Below, in pieces: positions 1 through 9,509 of a stretch of 39,290 bases of DNA (the first letter of the stretch is position 1; each line of letters starts with the position of its first letter). Under the pieces are notes generated by a model. The model saw nothing but the letters and a program-made list of their open reading frames with translations. It had not been told where the DNA came from and did no database searches. Origin of the DNA: Myxococcales bacterium (GTDB taxonomy: Bacteria; Myxococcota_A; Polyangia; Polyangiales; Polyangiaceae); NCBI GenBank assembly GCA_947473045.1, contig CANJCO010000050.1:1-39290 (forward strand), written 5' to 3'. Both the position numbers and the translations under genes were made by a program.

Positions 1-146
1 AGCAGGCCGTTGAAGAACGGCCTGCTAGCCTTTCATCTCGGGGAGGTATGCACCTCCCCGCCCCGAAAAACGCGGTTTTTCGGGGTCCCCACCCCACGCA
101 ATTGGCTTCGCCAATTACTATCAGGGTGTTTTTCAACACCCTGCTA
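1..146. repeat. Hairpin-array repeat element, copy 1 (MITE/REP-like)
   Basis: Five stem-loops follow each other almost without spacers: 1-26 (11-bp stem, GAAG loop), 39-60 (9 bp, ATGC loop), 61-85 (11 bp, GCG loop), 100-116 (7 bp, TTC loop) and 122-143 (9 bp). The two outer hairpins are inverted copies of each other: the left end and the reverse complement of the right end agree at about 19 of 24 positions. This gives terminal-inverted-repeat architecture. A second copy at 12717-12865 is about 90% identical by eye. No transposase is encoded. The left edge touches the window start, so the element may extend outside. The right end supplies the TAG stop (144-146, minus strand) of the CPBP gene. 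A role in transcription termination is also possible. Confidence 0.85.
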
Positions 147-860
147 GAGCACCAAGATCCAGGCGTCGTAGAGCGTGTGCGCCCACGTGGCCGCCGCGAA
201 CCCGCGCGCCCAGTAAATGAGCGTCAGCGCGAGGCCGAGCACCCAACGAAACACGAAGGTCCGGAGCTCGAACACGTCGCCGAGCGGCCCGACGTAGTGC
301 ACGCCGCTGAAGATCGCAGCGCAGCCGATGGCCCAAAAAATGCCCCAAAACACGCGCTTGGCGGCGCTCATCTGCGGCGCGAGGAGCATCGCGAGGAGCT
401 TGCCGCCGACGGCGAACAGGATCACGCGGTAGGTGAGCTCTTCGTAGAATCCGGCGCCCATCGACATGATCAGGCCGGCGAAGCCGCTCATGGTGACCTT
501 GCCCGCGAACACGTGCGCCACCACGTAGCCGCCGACCAGCCGCATCAGCAGGGCGTAGATCACGCCCTCGATGGCGATTTGAACGAACTTCGACGTCTTG
601 AACGCGTGCCCGCGTCCGAGCCACGCGAAGCCGCCCGCGAACACGGCGCCGATGGCCGACGTGACGAGCAAGTACATCGACGTGTTGCCCTCGGTGAGCC
701 TGAGCAGCTCTCCGGTGACCAGGTCGCTCGCGTTGCGAACGTGCAGAAACACCACGCCGAGGTGGTAGCCGATGAAGATCGGCAAGGTCAGCGCGAGATC
801 GACCCACGCGCCCGGTTTGGCGGCGAGTTCGTCAGCGTCCAGCGCTCCTTCGCCGCTCAT
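144..860 (-). CDS. CPBP family intramembrane metalloprotease-like protein
   Basis: A 238-residue polytopic membrane protein. It carries the CPBP (CAAX protease/bacteriocin-processing, glutamic-type) motifs: EELTYR with Glu140, Glu141 and Arg145, a FSGVH motif with His188, and WAHTLYD with His228. These residues form the family's intramembrane active site, so it is probably an active protease; the substrate is unknown. It lies 55 bp after the UbiA gene on the same strand and may be its operon partner. A GGTAGG stretch just before the ATG is the only ribosome-binding-site candidate. The TAG stop is the terminal triplet of the repeat at 1-146, so the original C-terminus may have been longer. Some myxosortases that cut MYXO-CTERM tails belong to this fold; assigning this gene to that job would be speculation. 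Confidence 0.85.
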   Translation of the reverse strand: MSGEGALDADELAAKPGAWVDLALTLPIFIGYHLGVVFLHVRNASDLVTGELLRLTEGNTSMYLLVTSAIGAVFAGGFAWLGRGHAFKTSKFVQIAIEGVIYALLMRLVGGYVVAHVFAGKVTMSGFAGLIMSMGAGFYEELTYRVILFAVGGKLLAMLLAPQMSAAKRVFWGIFWAIGCAAIFSGVHYVGPLGDVFELRTFVFRWVLGLALTLIYWARGFAAATWAHTLYDAWILVL

Positions 861-915
861 GGGCCTACCATGGGGTCAATCGCCCGCGCGCGCCAGATTT
901 CGGCGTATTTCAGCC

Positions 916-1923
916 CTAACCAGCCGGACGCAGGCGGTAGACGATGGCGACGACGACCACGCTCCAGAGCACGAGGTTCAGCACGAAAGGCACGTCGCGC
1001 AGCATTTCCTGGGTGGGCGACTCCGACCGCAGGCCGCGCCCGGCCTTGCCGCTGACGAGCATGAGAAACCGCAGAATGCCGAAGATCGTGAACGGCGCCG
1101 TGAGCCACAGCCAGTGCGAGTTGAAGAAGTCGCAGGTCGCGGGATCGAGCGTGTACGCCACGTAGGTCGCGGCGGTGGCCGTGCCGGTGAGGGCGAGGGC
1201 CACGTTCAGGCTCCGCTTGCCGTAGGCCTCGAGGGCAGCGCGCTGCTTGCCGGCGGTCTCGCCTTCGAGCTCGTGGCGGCGCTTTCCGAAGCCCAAAAAC
1301 AGGGCGAGAAGCGCAGTGCAGGCGATCATGTAACCGCTGACGTGCACCCGCGTGGCGAAGCCGCCGGCGAGCACGCGCAGCACGAAGCCGAACGCGATGA
1401 GTCCGACGTCGAGGAAGGCGATCTTCTTGAGCCTGAAGCTGTAGGCGACGTTTTCGACGAAATAAACGAGCGCTACGCAGCCGAACCACATGTCGACGAA
1501 GAACGCCACGCCGAGCGAAGTGGCGATCAGCGCCGCCGCCATGAGCTTCGCGAGCGACTCGGGCACTGCGCCGCTCGCGATCGGGCGCGCGCGCTTGACC
1601 GGGTGCACCCGATCGGCCTCGACGTCGACGAGATCGTTGATCGTGTAAACGGCGCCGGCGAGCAGGCAGAACACGAGCGTAGCGACCATGGCGCGCCCCG
1701 ACACCGTGAGGTTCAGGGCGGGGCCGGCGGGCGTGGAGAGAAAGACGTCCTTGTGGAAGAACATCGGCGCGAGCACAAAGAGGTTCTTCACCCACTGGTG
1801 CGGCCGGATGGTCTTGATGAGACCCTTGACCAGGCTGCGCGCGCGCGGGGCGGCGGCTTCGTCCGAGGATGGGCCGGAGCCTCGCTCGGGATCGGGTTTG
1901 GGGGCTGCAGCGGGGAGGGTCAC
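916..1923 (-). CDS. UbiA-family prenyltransferase, decaprenyl-phosphate phosphoribosyltransferase-like
   Basis: A polytopic membrane enzyme of about 335 residues. The first Asp-rich motif is NDLVDVEAD (about residues 96-104), followed by RVHPVKRARPIASG. That NDxxDxxxDRxHPxKxxRPIASG pattern is typical of the DPPR-synthase branch of UbiA (Rv3806c-like), which transfers phosphoribose from PRPP to a polyprenyl phosphate at the inner membrane. A second motif, YSFRLKKIAFLD, sits in the middle. The start chosen is GTG at 1923, because GAAGG lies 7 nt upstream. An ATG at 2037 is in frame but would add a Pro/Arg-rich tail unlike the family and would overlap the start of the divergent gene. The nearby CPBP gene probably follows in the same transcript. 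In actinobacteria the pathway feeds arabinan synthesis; the product's fate here is unknown. Confidence 0.85.
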   Translation of the reverse strand: MTLPAAAPKPDPERGSGPSSDEAAAPRARSLVKGLIKTIRPHQWVKNLFVLAPMFFHKDVFLSTPAGPALNLTVSGRAMVATLVFCLLAGAVYTINDLVDVEADRVHPVKRARPIASGAVPESLAKLMAAALIATSLGVAFFVDMWFGCVALVYFVENVAYSFRLKKIAFLDVGLIAFGFVLRVLAGGFATRVHVSGYMIACTALLALFLGFGKRRHELEGETAGKQRAALEAYGKRSLNVALALTGTATAATYVAYTLDPATCDFFNSHWLWLTAPFTIFGILRFLMLVSGKAGRGLRSESPTQEMLRDVPFVLNLVLWSVVVVAIVYRLRPAG

Positions 1924-2031
1924 AGCGCGGCCTTCATAACCCGGCGGCGGCCAAAAGCCATAGAAAGCCGCGGGTCCGCCGGGTGGCTTCGGAGGCTTGC
2001 CCCGGCGCCTTCGCCAGTGTTGACTCCGCAT

Positions 2032-5000
2032 GTGCATACCCGACTGCCTGCAGCCTCCGTCGTCACGTTCGCCGCGGTACTCGTTGCGGCCGGCGCCAAC
2101 GCAGGGCCCCGCAGCGACGATTCCGAGCGTTTGCCGAGGCTTTCAAGACTCGTGGCCGAGGCCTCGCGCGCCGAAGCGTCGCAGTCGTATGCGGCGATGC
2201 GCGCGATCTGGCAGGAGTGGGATCAGGGCGATCCTGCCGAGGTCGAAGAGGCCCTGCGCAGCGTCTCCCGCGCGCGCACAGGCGCCACGCGGGTCTATGC
2301 CGATCTGCTCGGTGCCTACGCTCGGCGACGGCGCGGCGACATTGACGGTGCGCGCGCGGAAATCAAGCGACTCGGCTACGTCTCGTCCTGGCTGGTGGCC
2401 GGCGCGTTCGACAACGAAGGCAAAGCGGGGATGGGGCGCACCTTCGGGCCCGAGCCTGATGCCCTCCCGGGCGCCGCCGACGATCTGCCCAACCTGATGG
2501 CGCAGAGCTACCCGGGCAAGGAGCGCAAGGTCGCCTGGCGGCCCTCGACCGCGAGCTTTCCGTTCGGGTGGGTCGACTCGGGTGTGCTGGTTCGTCCGAC
2601 CGAGAAGGTGTGCGTGTTCGCCACCACGTTCGTGCGCGACCCGTCTTTGAAGGCCGGTCAGCGTCGCGCCGCTTCGATCTGGACTGGTAGCGCGGGCGCG
2701 ATGCGCGCGTGGTGGAACGGTACGATGGCCACTGAAGACCTCAAATACAGGTCGTTCGACGCCGAGCGCCTCGCCGCCAGCGTGACCCTCGAGGCCGGCT
2801 ACAACCGCGTGGTCGTCAAGGCCTGCGGCGACGACACCGCGCCGATGTTCACCTTCCGAGTGGGGCGCGCCGACGGGGCGCCCGATCCGTCGATCGAGGT
2901 GTCGGCCGACGCGGCGCAGGCCGCGAAATATTTGCAGACTACAAGTAAGTCGCCCCTGCCATCCCAGACGGTCACCGGGCCGCTCGCGGCGCTGACGCGC
3001 CAGGCCGCGTCGGGCGACGCCGCTGCGCTCGAGGCTTATGCGCGCTATTTGGTGGCGACGCAGTCGGATGACGAGGCCGAGCATCTCGCGCGCGATCTTG
3101 CGACAAGAGCGGCCAAAAAGACGCCCGGCGTCAAGCGCGCCCTGCTCGCCGGAATGCTGGCCGAGAGCCGAAATCAGCGCGGCGAGTGGATCGAGCTGGC
3201 CGAGTCGCTCGTCGCGAAGGGAGGCGCGACGCCGGAAGAGCAGATGCTGGCGCTGCTTGCCCGCGCGGCGCACACGCGCGCCGGGGTGAACTGGCGCGAC
3301 GCCGTGCCGCTCTACGAGGAGGCGCTCGCCCGTGACCCCGACGATGTCACCGCGGTGCTCGCCCGCGTCGATCTGTTCGCCGAGGCCAACCTTCGCGCGA
3401 CAGCCCTCGCGTTCCTCGAAAAAGCCCTGACGCGTCGTCCCCGCAGCGTCGCGCTCGTGCGCGCCATGGTGGGCGCCCTGCGCCAGGAGGACCGCACGAC
3501 GCAGGCGGACGAAATGGAGGCGCGCTACGCCGCACTGCGCTTCGACGACGCCACGTTTCTGCGCGGAAAGCTCGAGCTCGCCCTCGCCCGCAGGGACGCG
3601 GCGACCGCGGTGCGGTGGGTCGAGCGCCTGCTGTCGCTGGAGCCCGACAGCGAGTCGTCGCTCCATACAGCGGCGTTGGCCTACTTGCAGCTCGGCGATT
3701 CGGGGCGCGCGACTGCGATGTACAAGCGCGCGCTCGAGCTGGCGCCTGAAGACGTGGACGCTCTGAGAAGGCTCGCGGACCTCGACGCCATCGCGGGTCA
3801 GCAGGGCGAGCAGCAGGCGCTGCTGCGCAAGATTGTCGAGCTGCAGCCGCAGGCCAAGGACGCCCGCGACTACCTCGCGCACCTCGAGCCGAGCAAGCCC
3901 CGCCCCGACGAGGCGTACGCCGTCGCGCCGAAGGATTTTCTGGCGAGGCGCGACGCTCCCGCGCAAGGCGCCGACAGCCGCCGGCTGGTCGATCTCGACG
4001 TGGTGACCGTGTTCCCCAACGGCCTGTCGAGCAAGTTCACGCAGGTGGTGTTGCAGCCGCTCACCGAGGCCGCCGCCCAGTCGGCGCGCGTCTACGGGTT
4101 TGCGTTCGAGGCCGACAGCCAGTCGGTGCAGATTCGCGCCGTGCACGTCTACCGGAAGACGGGCGAGATCGACGACTCGTTCGAGACCGGCACGAGCGGC
4201 ACCGATGACCCTTCGATGGCGATGTACTCGAGCGCGAGTGCCTACCGCGTGCGCGTTGCGCGCCTCGCCCCGGGTGACGTCGTCGAGCTGCAGTACCGCG
4301 TCGAAGACGTAGCCGAGCGAAACGCGTTTGCCGATTACTTTGGTGACGTCGAATATCTCCAGTCGAGCGAGCCCGTGGGCCTCGCCAAGTACGTGCTGAT
4401 TACGCCCAAATCGAGGAAATTTTACTTTAATAAGCCCGCGCTGCCAAACCTGGTATCAACTGTCGAGGACCGCGCCGACACCCGCATCTACCAATTTGCT
4501 GCGAGCGATGTTCCCGCCGTGCTCCCCGAGCCAAACCAGCCGCCATTTTCCGAGTTTCTGCCCCATATTCACGTGTCGACGTATGAATCGTGGGACGATA
4601 TGGGCAAGTGGTACTGGGGATTGGTGAAAGACCAGTTTCTGGCAGACGACGAGGTGCGAAAGCGCGCCTTCGAAATTACGCGTGGCAAAAAGACCGAGCG
4701 CGAAAAGATCGCCGCCGTATACGATTTTGTCGTTCAAAAAACGCGTTATGTCGCGCTCGAATTCGGCATTCACGGGTTCAAGCCCTACAAGTGCTCGCAG
4801 ATCTTCGCGCGCGGGTTTGGCGACTGCAAAGACAAGGCGACGCTGATCGTGTCGATGCTTCAGGAGCTCGGGATCCCCGCCACGATCGTCGTGGTGCGCA
4901 CGGGGATGCGGGGCGACTTCGAGGGATCGCCCGCGAGCCTCGCGCCCTTCGATCACGCGATCGCCTATGTGCCTTCGCTGGATTTGTATCTCGATGGAAC

Positions 5001-5751
5001 TGCCGAATACACGGGCTCGCGCGAGCTTCCGGTGATGGACCGCGGCGCCCTCGCGCTGCAGATCAACCAGGGCAGTCCCAAGCTGGTTCACCTGCCCGAT
5101 CCGCCGGCGGCCGAGAGCGTCACCACGCGCGGCGTCGAGGCCACGGTCGCGGCGGATGGCACTGCCGCGCTGAGCTATACGCTCGCGACGACGGGCGCGT
5201 ACGCCGCATCGTGGAGAATGCGCTACCACGCCGAGGCCACGCGCAAGCAGCGCCTGCAGGAGGACCTCGGATCCGAGGTTCAGGGGCTCGAGGTGCTGTC
5301 GGTAAAGGCAGGCGATCTCGAGGACATCGAGCAGCCGCCGACCCTCGAAGTGCGCGCGAAGGCGCCGTCTTTCGGGCGTCGCGAGGGCGAAAACGTCAGC
5401 GTTCCGATGGGGCCGGCGCCGTACCTCGTTCGCGAGCTGGCGCCGCTCTCCCAGCGGCGGCTCGATGTGCGACTGCGCGCGCAGTCGACGACCGTGACCG
5501 AGTCGGTCGTGAAGCTCCCTGCTTCCGCGAAGATCGTGAGCCTGCCGGTGGCGGCGGCGTCTGCGACTGTCTACGGCAGCTTTCAGATCGCGGTCGACTC
5601 CTCGGGCGGACAGGTGCGCATGAAGAGCACCGTCACGCTCTCGCGCTCGCGCATTTCAGCGGCGGAATACCCCGCATTTCGCTCGTTTTGCGAGTCGGTC
5701 GACCGCGCCCTGGGTCAGCGGCTCGTCGTCTCTACAGGGCCACGCACATGA
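2032..5751 (+). CDS. Exported TPR / DUF3857 / transglutaminase-like protein
   Basis: A protein of about 1239 residues. The proposed GTG start gives a signal peptide ending near ANA-G; other GTG/TTG codons at 2017-2022 are possible and no good Shine-Dalgarno is seen. The first half is helical with tetratricopeptide-like repeats (e.g. ALAYLQLGDSGRATAMYKRA). A DUF3857 beta-rich region follows (VVTVFPNGLSSKF onward), then a transglutaminase core with the full triad: Cys932 in GDCKDKA, His975 in FDHAIAY and Asp988 in YLDGTAEY. A beta-rich C-terminal region closes it. DUF3857-transglutaminase proteins are exported and may cross-link or cleave envelope proteins; the substrate is unknown. The stop overlaps the next start (ATGA), so the two giant proteins are translationally coupled and probably act together. 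Confidence 0.88.
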   Translation: MHTRLPAASVVTFAAVLVAAGANAGPRSDDSERLPRLSRLVAEASRAEASQSYAAMRAIWQEWDQGDPAEVEEALRSVSRARTGATRVYADLLGAYARRRRGDIDGARAEIKRLGYVSSWLVAGAFDNEGKAGMGRTFGPEPDALPGAADDLPNLMAQSYPGKERKVAWRPSTASFPFGWVDSGVLVRPTEKVCVFATTFVRDPSLKAGQRRAASIWTGSAGAMRAWWNGTMATEDLKYRSFDAERLAASVTLEAGYNRVVVKACGDDTAPMFTFRVGRADGAPDPSIEVSADAAQAAKYLQTTSKSPLPSQTVTGPLAALTRQAASGDAAALEAYARYLVATQSDDEAEHLARDLATRAAKKTPGVKRALLAGMLAESRNQRGEWIELAESLVAKGGATPEEQMLALLARAAHTRAGVNWRDAVPLYEEALARDPDDVTAVLARVDLFAEANLRATALAFLEKALTRRPRSVALVRAMVGALRQEDRTTQADEMEARYAALRFDDATFLRGKLELALARRDAATAVRWVERLLSLEPDSESSLHTAALAYLQLGDSGRATAMYKRALELAPEDVDALRRLADLDAIAGQQGEQQALLRKIVELQPQAKDARDYLAHLEPSKPRPDEAYAVAPKDFLARRDAPAQGADSRRLVDLDVVTVFPNGLSSKFTQVVLQPLTEAAAQSARVYGFAFEADSQSVQIRAVHVYRKTGEIDDSFETGTSGTDDPSMAMYSSASAYRVRVARLAPGDVVELQYRVEDVAERNAFADYFGDVEYLQSSEPVGLAKYVLITPKSRKFYFNKPALPNLVSTVEDRADTRIYQFAASDVPAVLPEPNQPPFSEFLPHIHVSTYESWDDMGKWYWGLVKDQFLADDEVRKRAFEITRGKKTEREKIAAVYDFVVQKTRYVALEFGIHGFKPYKCSQIFARGFGDCKDKATLIVSMLQELGIPATIVVVRTGMRGDFEGSPASLAPFDHAIAYVPSLDLYLDGTAEYTGSRELPVMDRGALALQINQGSPKLVHLPDPPAAESVTTRGVEATVAADGTAALSYTLATTGAYAASWRMRYHAEATRKQRLQEDLGSEVQGLEVLSVKAGDLEDIEQPPTLEVRAKAPSFGRREGENVSVPMGPAPYLVRELAPLSQRRLDVRLRAQSTTVTESVVKLPASAKIVSLPVAAASATVYGSFQIAVDSSGGQVRMKSTVTLSRSRISAAEYPAFRSFCESVDRALGQRLVVSTGPRT

Positions 5752-8700
5752 AAAAATCGCTTCTGATCCTGTCGCTGCCGGCGCTGTTCGCGCTGGCCTG
5801 TGCGCACAGCGCGCCCCAAAGGGCTGTCGCGCCGACGCTCGCGAGCCTCCGCGAGGCCGCGCGCGTGTCTCCCGACGCAGAGGTCGTAGGACGTTGGCTG
5901 CTCACGGAGCAGGTCGCGCCGGGCGGTGACGTCGCGCAGGCGGCAGCCGCCTTGCAGCGGCTCGCGACGCTGGGCGGCGACGGGCTCTACGCGAGCTTCG
6001 CGCGCGGCCTTCACCACGAAGAGCACGGGCACCCTGCGGCGGCGGCCGACGGCTACGTGGCGACGCTGCGTGCGGCCAGCCGTAGCAGCGACGCGATGTC
6101 GCCGCTGCTCGCGTGGTTTTGCGCGAGCCGTTTGCGCGGGCTGCGAGGATCGGTCGCCGGGCTCTACGACAAGCACCGCTCGGCGCTCGATGCGCTGGTC
6201 GAAAAGCCCGGATCGCTGGGTTGGCGCTCCGCTGCCGAGCTCGCGGACTGGTCGCTCGCCGAGGCCCACAGGCGCGCCGACGCGACCGGTAAGGCGTACG
6301 ACGCCCTGGCGACTTCGCGCGGCGGTTGCATCGCCGGGCTTCGGCTCGCGGGACCGTTCGGAAAGGGCACGACTGTCGATCGGCGCCGCAGCTTCGAGGC
6401 GGAGTCACCCGGACCGTGGCCGGCCGCGTGGAAGGGCGACGCCGCCCGGGGAACCCCGCCGCACCAGCTGAAATCCGAGCAGAGCGCCTGCCTCGCTGCG
6501 AGCGGCGAAGCACGGGAGCCCGGCGTTTATTACGTGGAGGGCTTCGTGCGGGTGCAGTCCGAGCGCGACGTGATCCTCGCGGTTCAGGGCGGCATCAAGG
6601 TGTGGGTCGACGACGCCCCGGTGCTCGAGCGTGACCTCGAGGCGTGGGGATCGTGGCAGAAGTTCGGCGTTGCGCTGCACCTTCGCGAGGGCCGCCACCG
6701 CATCGTCGCGCGTCTGCTCGACGACGCGACCAGCATTCGCATGTACGAGCCCGACGGCACCCCTGCGCGCGTGACCGCCGACCGCGACGCCCGCGCGCCC
6801 TACGTGCTGTCGGCGCCGAACGTTGGACCCGATCCGAACCCTGTCGCTCCGATCGTCGCCGCGGAGGCCGCGCGATCTCCGATCGAAGCCTTTGTTGCGA
6901 GCACCATCGCGCACATCGAAGGGCTCGATGACGTGGCGAGCGTGCTGATCGCGCCGCTCGTCGAAGCGAAGGACGCGGGGCCGGTCGCCCTCGAGAGCGC
7001 CGGACTCTTCGCGGCCGGCGACGGCGCCTTGCCGGCGGATGTGCGGCGCACGACGCAGCGCACGCTGGTAACGCGGGCCGCTGCGCGCGATCCGGGGCTG
7101 TGGTTTTCGCGCGCGTGGGGCGTGATCGATGCGGCCGAGCAGAAGGGGCTCGTCGACGCGGTGGAGCCTCTGCGGAAGCTGGTGGCCGAGTTCCCCGACG
7201 AGCCGGAGATCCTCGAGGAGCTCGCGAAGGTGTACGGCAAGCTGGGCTGGCGCGCCGAGCGACTTCAGACGCTCGAAGAGCTCGCGACGCGCTTCGCCGA
7301 CGATGTGCGCGCCTTGCGTGCCTACGCCGCTGTTCTCGACGACGAGGGGCCCGCGCACAAATTCGACGCCATCGGAGCGCGCATTGGCCGCCTCGACCCC
7401 GACGCGGAAATCGACCTCGATCGCGCGCTCGCGCGCCGCGACTGGAAGGCCGCCATCGCCGAGCTCGATCGGCTGCAGAAGCGCCGCCCCGACCGCAAGG
7501 AGCTCGCGAGTCGCATCGCAGCGGTCCTGCAGCAGGCGGGAGATCCCGCTGCCGCGGTGGCGCAGCTCGAAAAAGCCCTGTCGAAAAACCCCGACGACGC
7601 GACGAGCCGGTTTCGGCTCGCCGACCGCGCATATGCAGGCGGTGACACCCTGGCGCTGCGCAAGGCGCTCGCCGAGGCGCTGCGGGTGGGCGCGAGCACG
7701 GGCGAGCTCCAGAGCGCGCTCGACCTGCTCGAAGGCGCCACGGATCTCGAGCCGTACCGCCGCGACGGGCGCGCGGTGATTCAGGAGTTCGAGGCCTGGG
7801 AGAAGCGCGGCAAAAAGATGGAAGGCGTCGCGGCGCGCGTGCTCGACTACGCGGCGCTTTGGGTCAAGCAAGACGGTTCGAGCCAAATGCTCGAGCACGA
7901 GATCTTGCGCATTCAGTCTCAGGAGGCTGTCGGCGAAGAGGCCGAACAGCGGGTGCCCACGGGCCTCACGTTGAAGCTGCGCGTCATCAAGCCGAACGGA
8001 ACGATCCTCGAGCCCGAGGCCGTGTCGGGCAAGTCCACGCTCACGATGCCGCACCTCGAGGTCGGTGATTACCTTGAAATCGAGCACATTACCGATACGG
8101 CAGGCGATGGTGAGGGAGGCCTGCGTTACCAGGGCCCGCAGTGGTTTTTTCGCGAGGCCGACAAAGGTTACTGGCGCAGCGAGTTCGTGGTCGTCAGCCC
8201 GAAGGACCGCGCTCTCGAGGTCGAAACGCGGGGCAGCGTCGGCGCCGTATCGCGTACCGATCTCGGCCTGTTCGTCGAGCAGCGCTGGCGCGTCGACGAG
8301 AGTCCGCCGCTGGTTGCCGAGCCCGAAGCTCCGAGCCCCGCGGAGTTTTTGCCCAGCGTGCGTCTGGGCTGGGGAATCAGCCTCGAAGGCACGGTTTCGC
8401 GCCTGATCGACGCGGTCTCCGACGCGACCCCGCTCGATCCGCGGCTTCGCGCGTATGCCGAAGATCTCGTGCGGGGCGTGCCCGCCAGCGACAAGGCCGA
8501 GCGTGCGCGGCGGGTCTACCGGGCCGTGCTCGACCGAATTCAGGACGGGCAGGAAAAAGACGGTCGCCGGGTCGTGCTCGGCAAGAGCGGCTCGCGTCAG
8601 GCTGCGTTCGTTCACCTTTGCAAACAGCTCGGTATTTCAGTCGATATTGCGCTCGCAAAAGACAAACTCGCGATGCCGCCGATCGGAAGGCGCAGCGAGG

Positions 8701-9506
8701 TCGAGGGCTACGACGCGCTCGTGCTCCGCGTGGGCACCGGGGGCGCGGGCACGTGGATGACCGTGAGCGACAAGTTCGCGCCGTTCGGGTACGTGCCCGC
8801 GGAGATGCGTGGTCAGCCCGCGATTGTGCTCGTGGAAGGCGCCCCGCGCGAGGTGGTCGCCGCGTCCGGCCCGCAGGACGCGCTTCGCGTGGTGGGGCGC
8901 GCCGACCTGAAGGCCGACGGCAGCGCCGTGGTGACGCTCGAGCAGAGTTACGCTGGCAAGGCCGGCATTCGGATGCGTGGCATCTTCGACAAAGTGCAGG
9001 AGAGCCAGCTGTACGCGTTCGTCGAGTCCCGGCTGCTGAGCGGCTCGCTGCCGGGCGCGCGCGTCCGCGATGTGAAGCTCGAAAATCAGTCGGACCTCGA
9101 CAAACCGCTCGTGCTTCGACTGGTCGCCGAGGTGCCGCAGCTGGCGCGCGCGCAAGGCGACAAGCGCGTCGTTCGCTCGCCGTTTCCGATTCATCTCTCG
9201 CAGCTCGCGTCGCTGCCGCAACGTCAAACGCCGCTGCTCATCGGTGCGTCCTCGCACGTGGAGGTCACCTTCGACTTCGTCGCGCCGGACGCGGTGAAAA
9301 TGCCCGCGAGCGTCCCTGTCGGCGAGGCGCGCGACGGCGAGCGCGTGATCGTCGTGCGCGACGCCGTGCGTGGTCACGTGCTGCACCTCGAGCGCGTCGT
9401 CGACATTCCCGCAGGTCGCGTTGCCCCGGAGAATTACGCGGCGTTCGTGCGTTTCACCCAGTCCGCCGACGAGCTGCTCGAGCGCGAGATCGCGATCGGG
9501 CAGTAG
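5748..9506 (+). CDS. DUF3857/TPR lipoprotein with degenerate transglutaminase domain
   Basis: A lipoprotein of about 1252 residues. The start MKKSLLILSLPALFALAC is a classical lipobox signal, and the ATG overlaps the previous stop (ATGA), which fixes the start. It has the same layout as its neighbour: helical TPR region, DUF3857 (VKQDGSSQMLEHEIL onward), transglutaminase-like fold and beta-rich tail. The catalytic residues are gone. Where the partner has GDCKDKA, this protein reads GKSGSRQ with Ser947 at the Cys position, and the FDHA block is replaced by YDAL. It also carries a PA14-like or lectin-like stretch around VYYVEGFVRVQSERDVILAVQGGIKVWVD (start and end of motif near residues 261-289). 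It is likely a catalytically dead paralogue acting as a lipid-anchored partner or scaffold. The next gene converges 3 nt after the stop. Confidence 0.87.
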   Translation: MKKSLLILSLPALFALACAHSAPQRAVAPTLASLREAARVSPDAEVVGRWLLTEQVAPGGDVAQAAAALQRLATLGGDGLYASFARGLHHEEHGHPAAAADGYVATLRAASRSSDAMSPLLAWFCASRLRGLRGSVAGLYDKHRSALDALVEKPGSLGWRSAAELADWSLAEAHRRADATGKAYDALATSRGGCIAGLRLAGPFGKGTTVDRRRSFEAESPGPWPAAWKGDAARGTPPHQLKSEQSACLAASGEAREPGVYYVEGFVRVQSERDVILAVQGGIKVWVDDAPVLERDLEAWGSWQKFGVALHLREGRHRIVARLLDDATSIRMYEPDGTPARVTADRDARAPYVLSAPNVGPDPNPVAPIVAAEAARSPIEAFVASTIAHIEGLDDVASVLIAPLVEAKDAGPVALESAGLFAAGDGALPADVRRTTQRTLVTRAAARDPGLWFSRAWGVIDAAEQKGLVDAVEPLRKLVAEFPDEPEILEELAKVYGKLGWRAERLQTLEELATRFADDVRALRAYAAVLDDEGPAHKFDAIGARIGRLDPDAEIDLDRALARRDWKAAIAELDRLQKRRPDRKELASRIAAVLQQAGDPAAAVAQLEKALSKNPDDATSRFRLADRAYAGGDTLALRKALAEALRVGASTGELQSALDLLEGATDLEPYRRDGRAVIQEFEAWEKRGKKMEGVAARVLDYAALWVKQDGSSQMLEHEILRIQSQEAVGEEAEQRVPTGLTLKLRVIKPNGTILEPEAVSGKSTLTMPHLEVGDYLEIEHITDTAGDGEGGLRYQGPQWFFREADKGYWRSEFVVVSPKDRALEVETRGSVGAVSRTDLGLFVEQRWRVDESPPLVAEPEAPSPAEFLPSVRLGWGISLEGTVSRLIDAVSDATPLDPRLRAYAEDLVRGVPASDKAERARRVYRAVLDRIQDGQEKDGRRVVLGKSGSRQAAFVHLCKQLGISVDIALAKDKLAMPPIGRRSEVEGYDALVLRVGTGGAGTWMTVSDKFAPFGYVPAEMRGQPAIVLVEGAPREVVAASGPQDALRVVGRADLKADGSAVVTLEQSYAGKAGIRMRGIFDKVQESQLYAFVESRLLSGSLPGARVRDVKLENQSDLDKPLVLRLVAEVPQLARAQGDKRVVRSPFPIHLSQLASLPQRQTPLLIGASSHVEVTFDFVAPDAVKMPASVPVGEARDGERVIVVRDAVRGHVLHLERVVDIPAGRVAPENYAAFVRFTQSADELLEREIAIGQ

Positions 9507-9509
9507 CGG

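Noticed and set aside
144-860. CPBP protease as the myxosortase for the GH15/GH13 protein
   Set aside because: Same superfamily as some myxosortases, but nothing in the sequence or its distant position ties it to the MYXO-CTERM protein; kept only as a note.
48-1055. Long plus-strand frame over the prenyltransferase/CPBP region
   Set aside because: Arg/His/Glu-rich low-complexity translation without family motifs; it is antisense to two well-supported membrane genes and starts inside the repeat.
6405-8615. Minus-strand frame of about 735 codons opposite the second DUF3857 gene
   Set aside because: No motifs and antisense to a lipoprotein with clear signal and domain structure.
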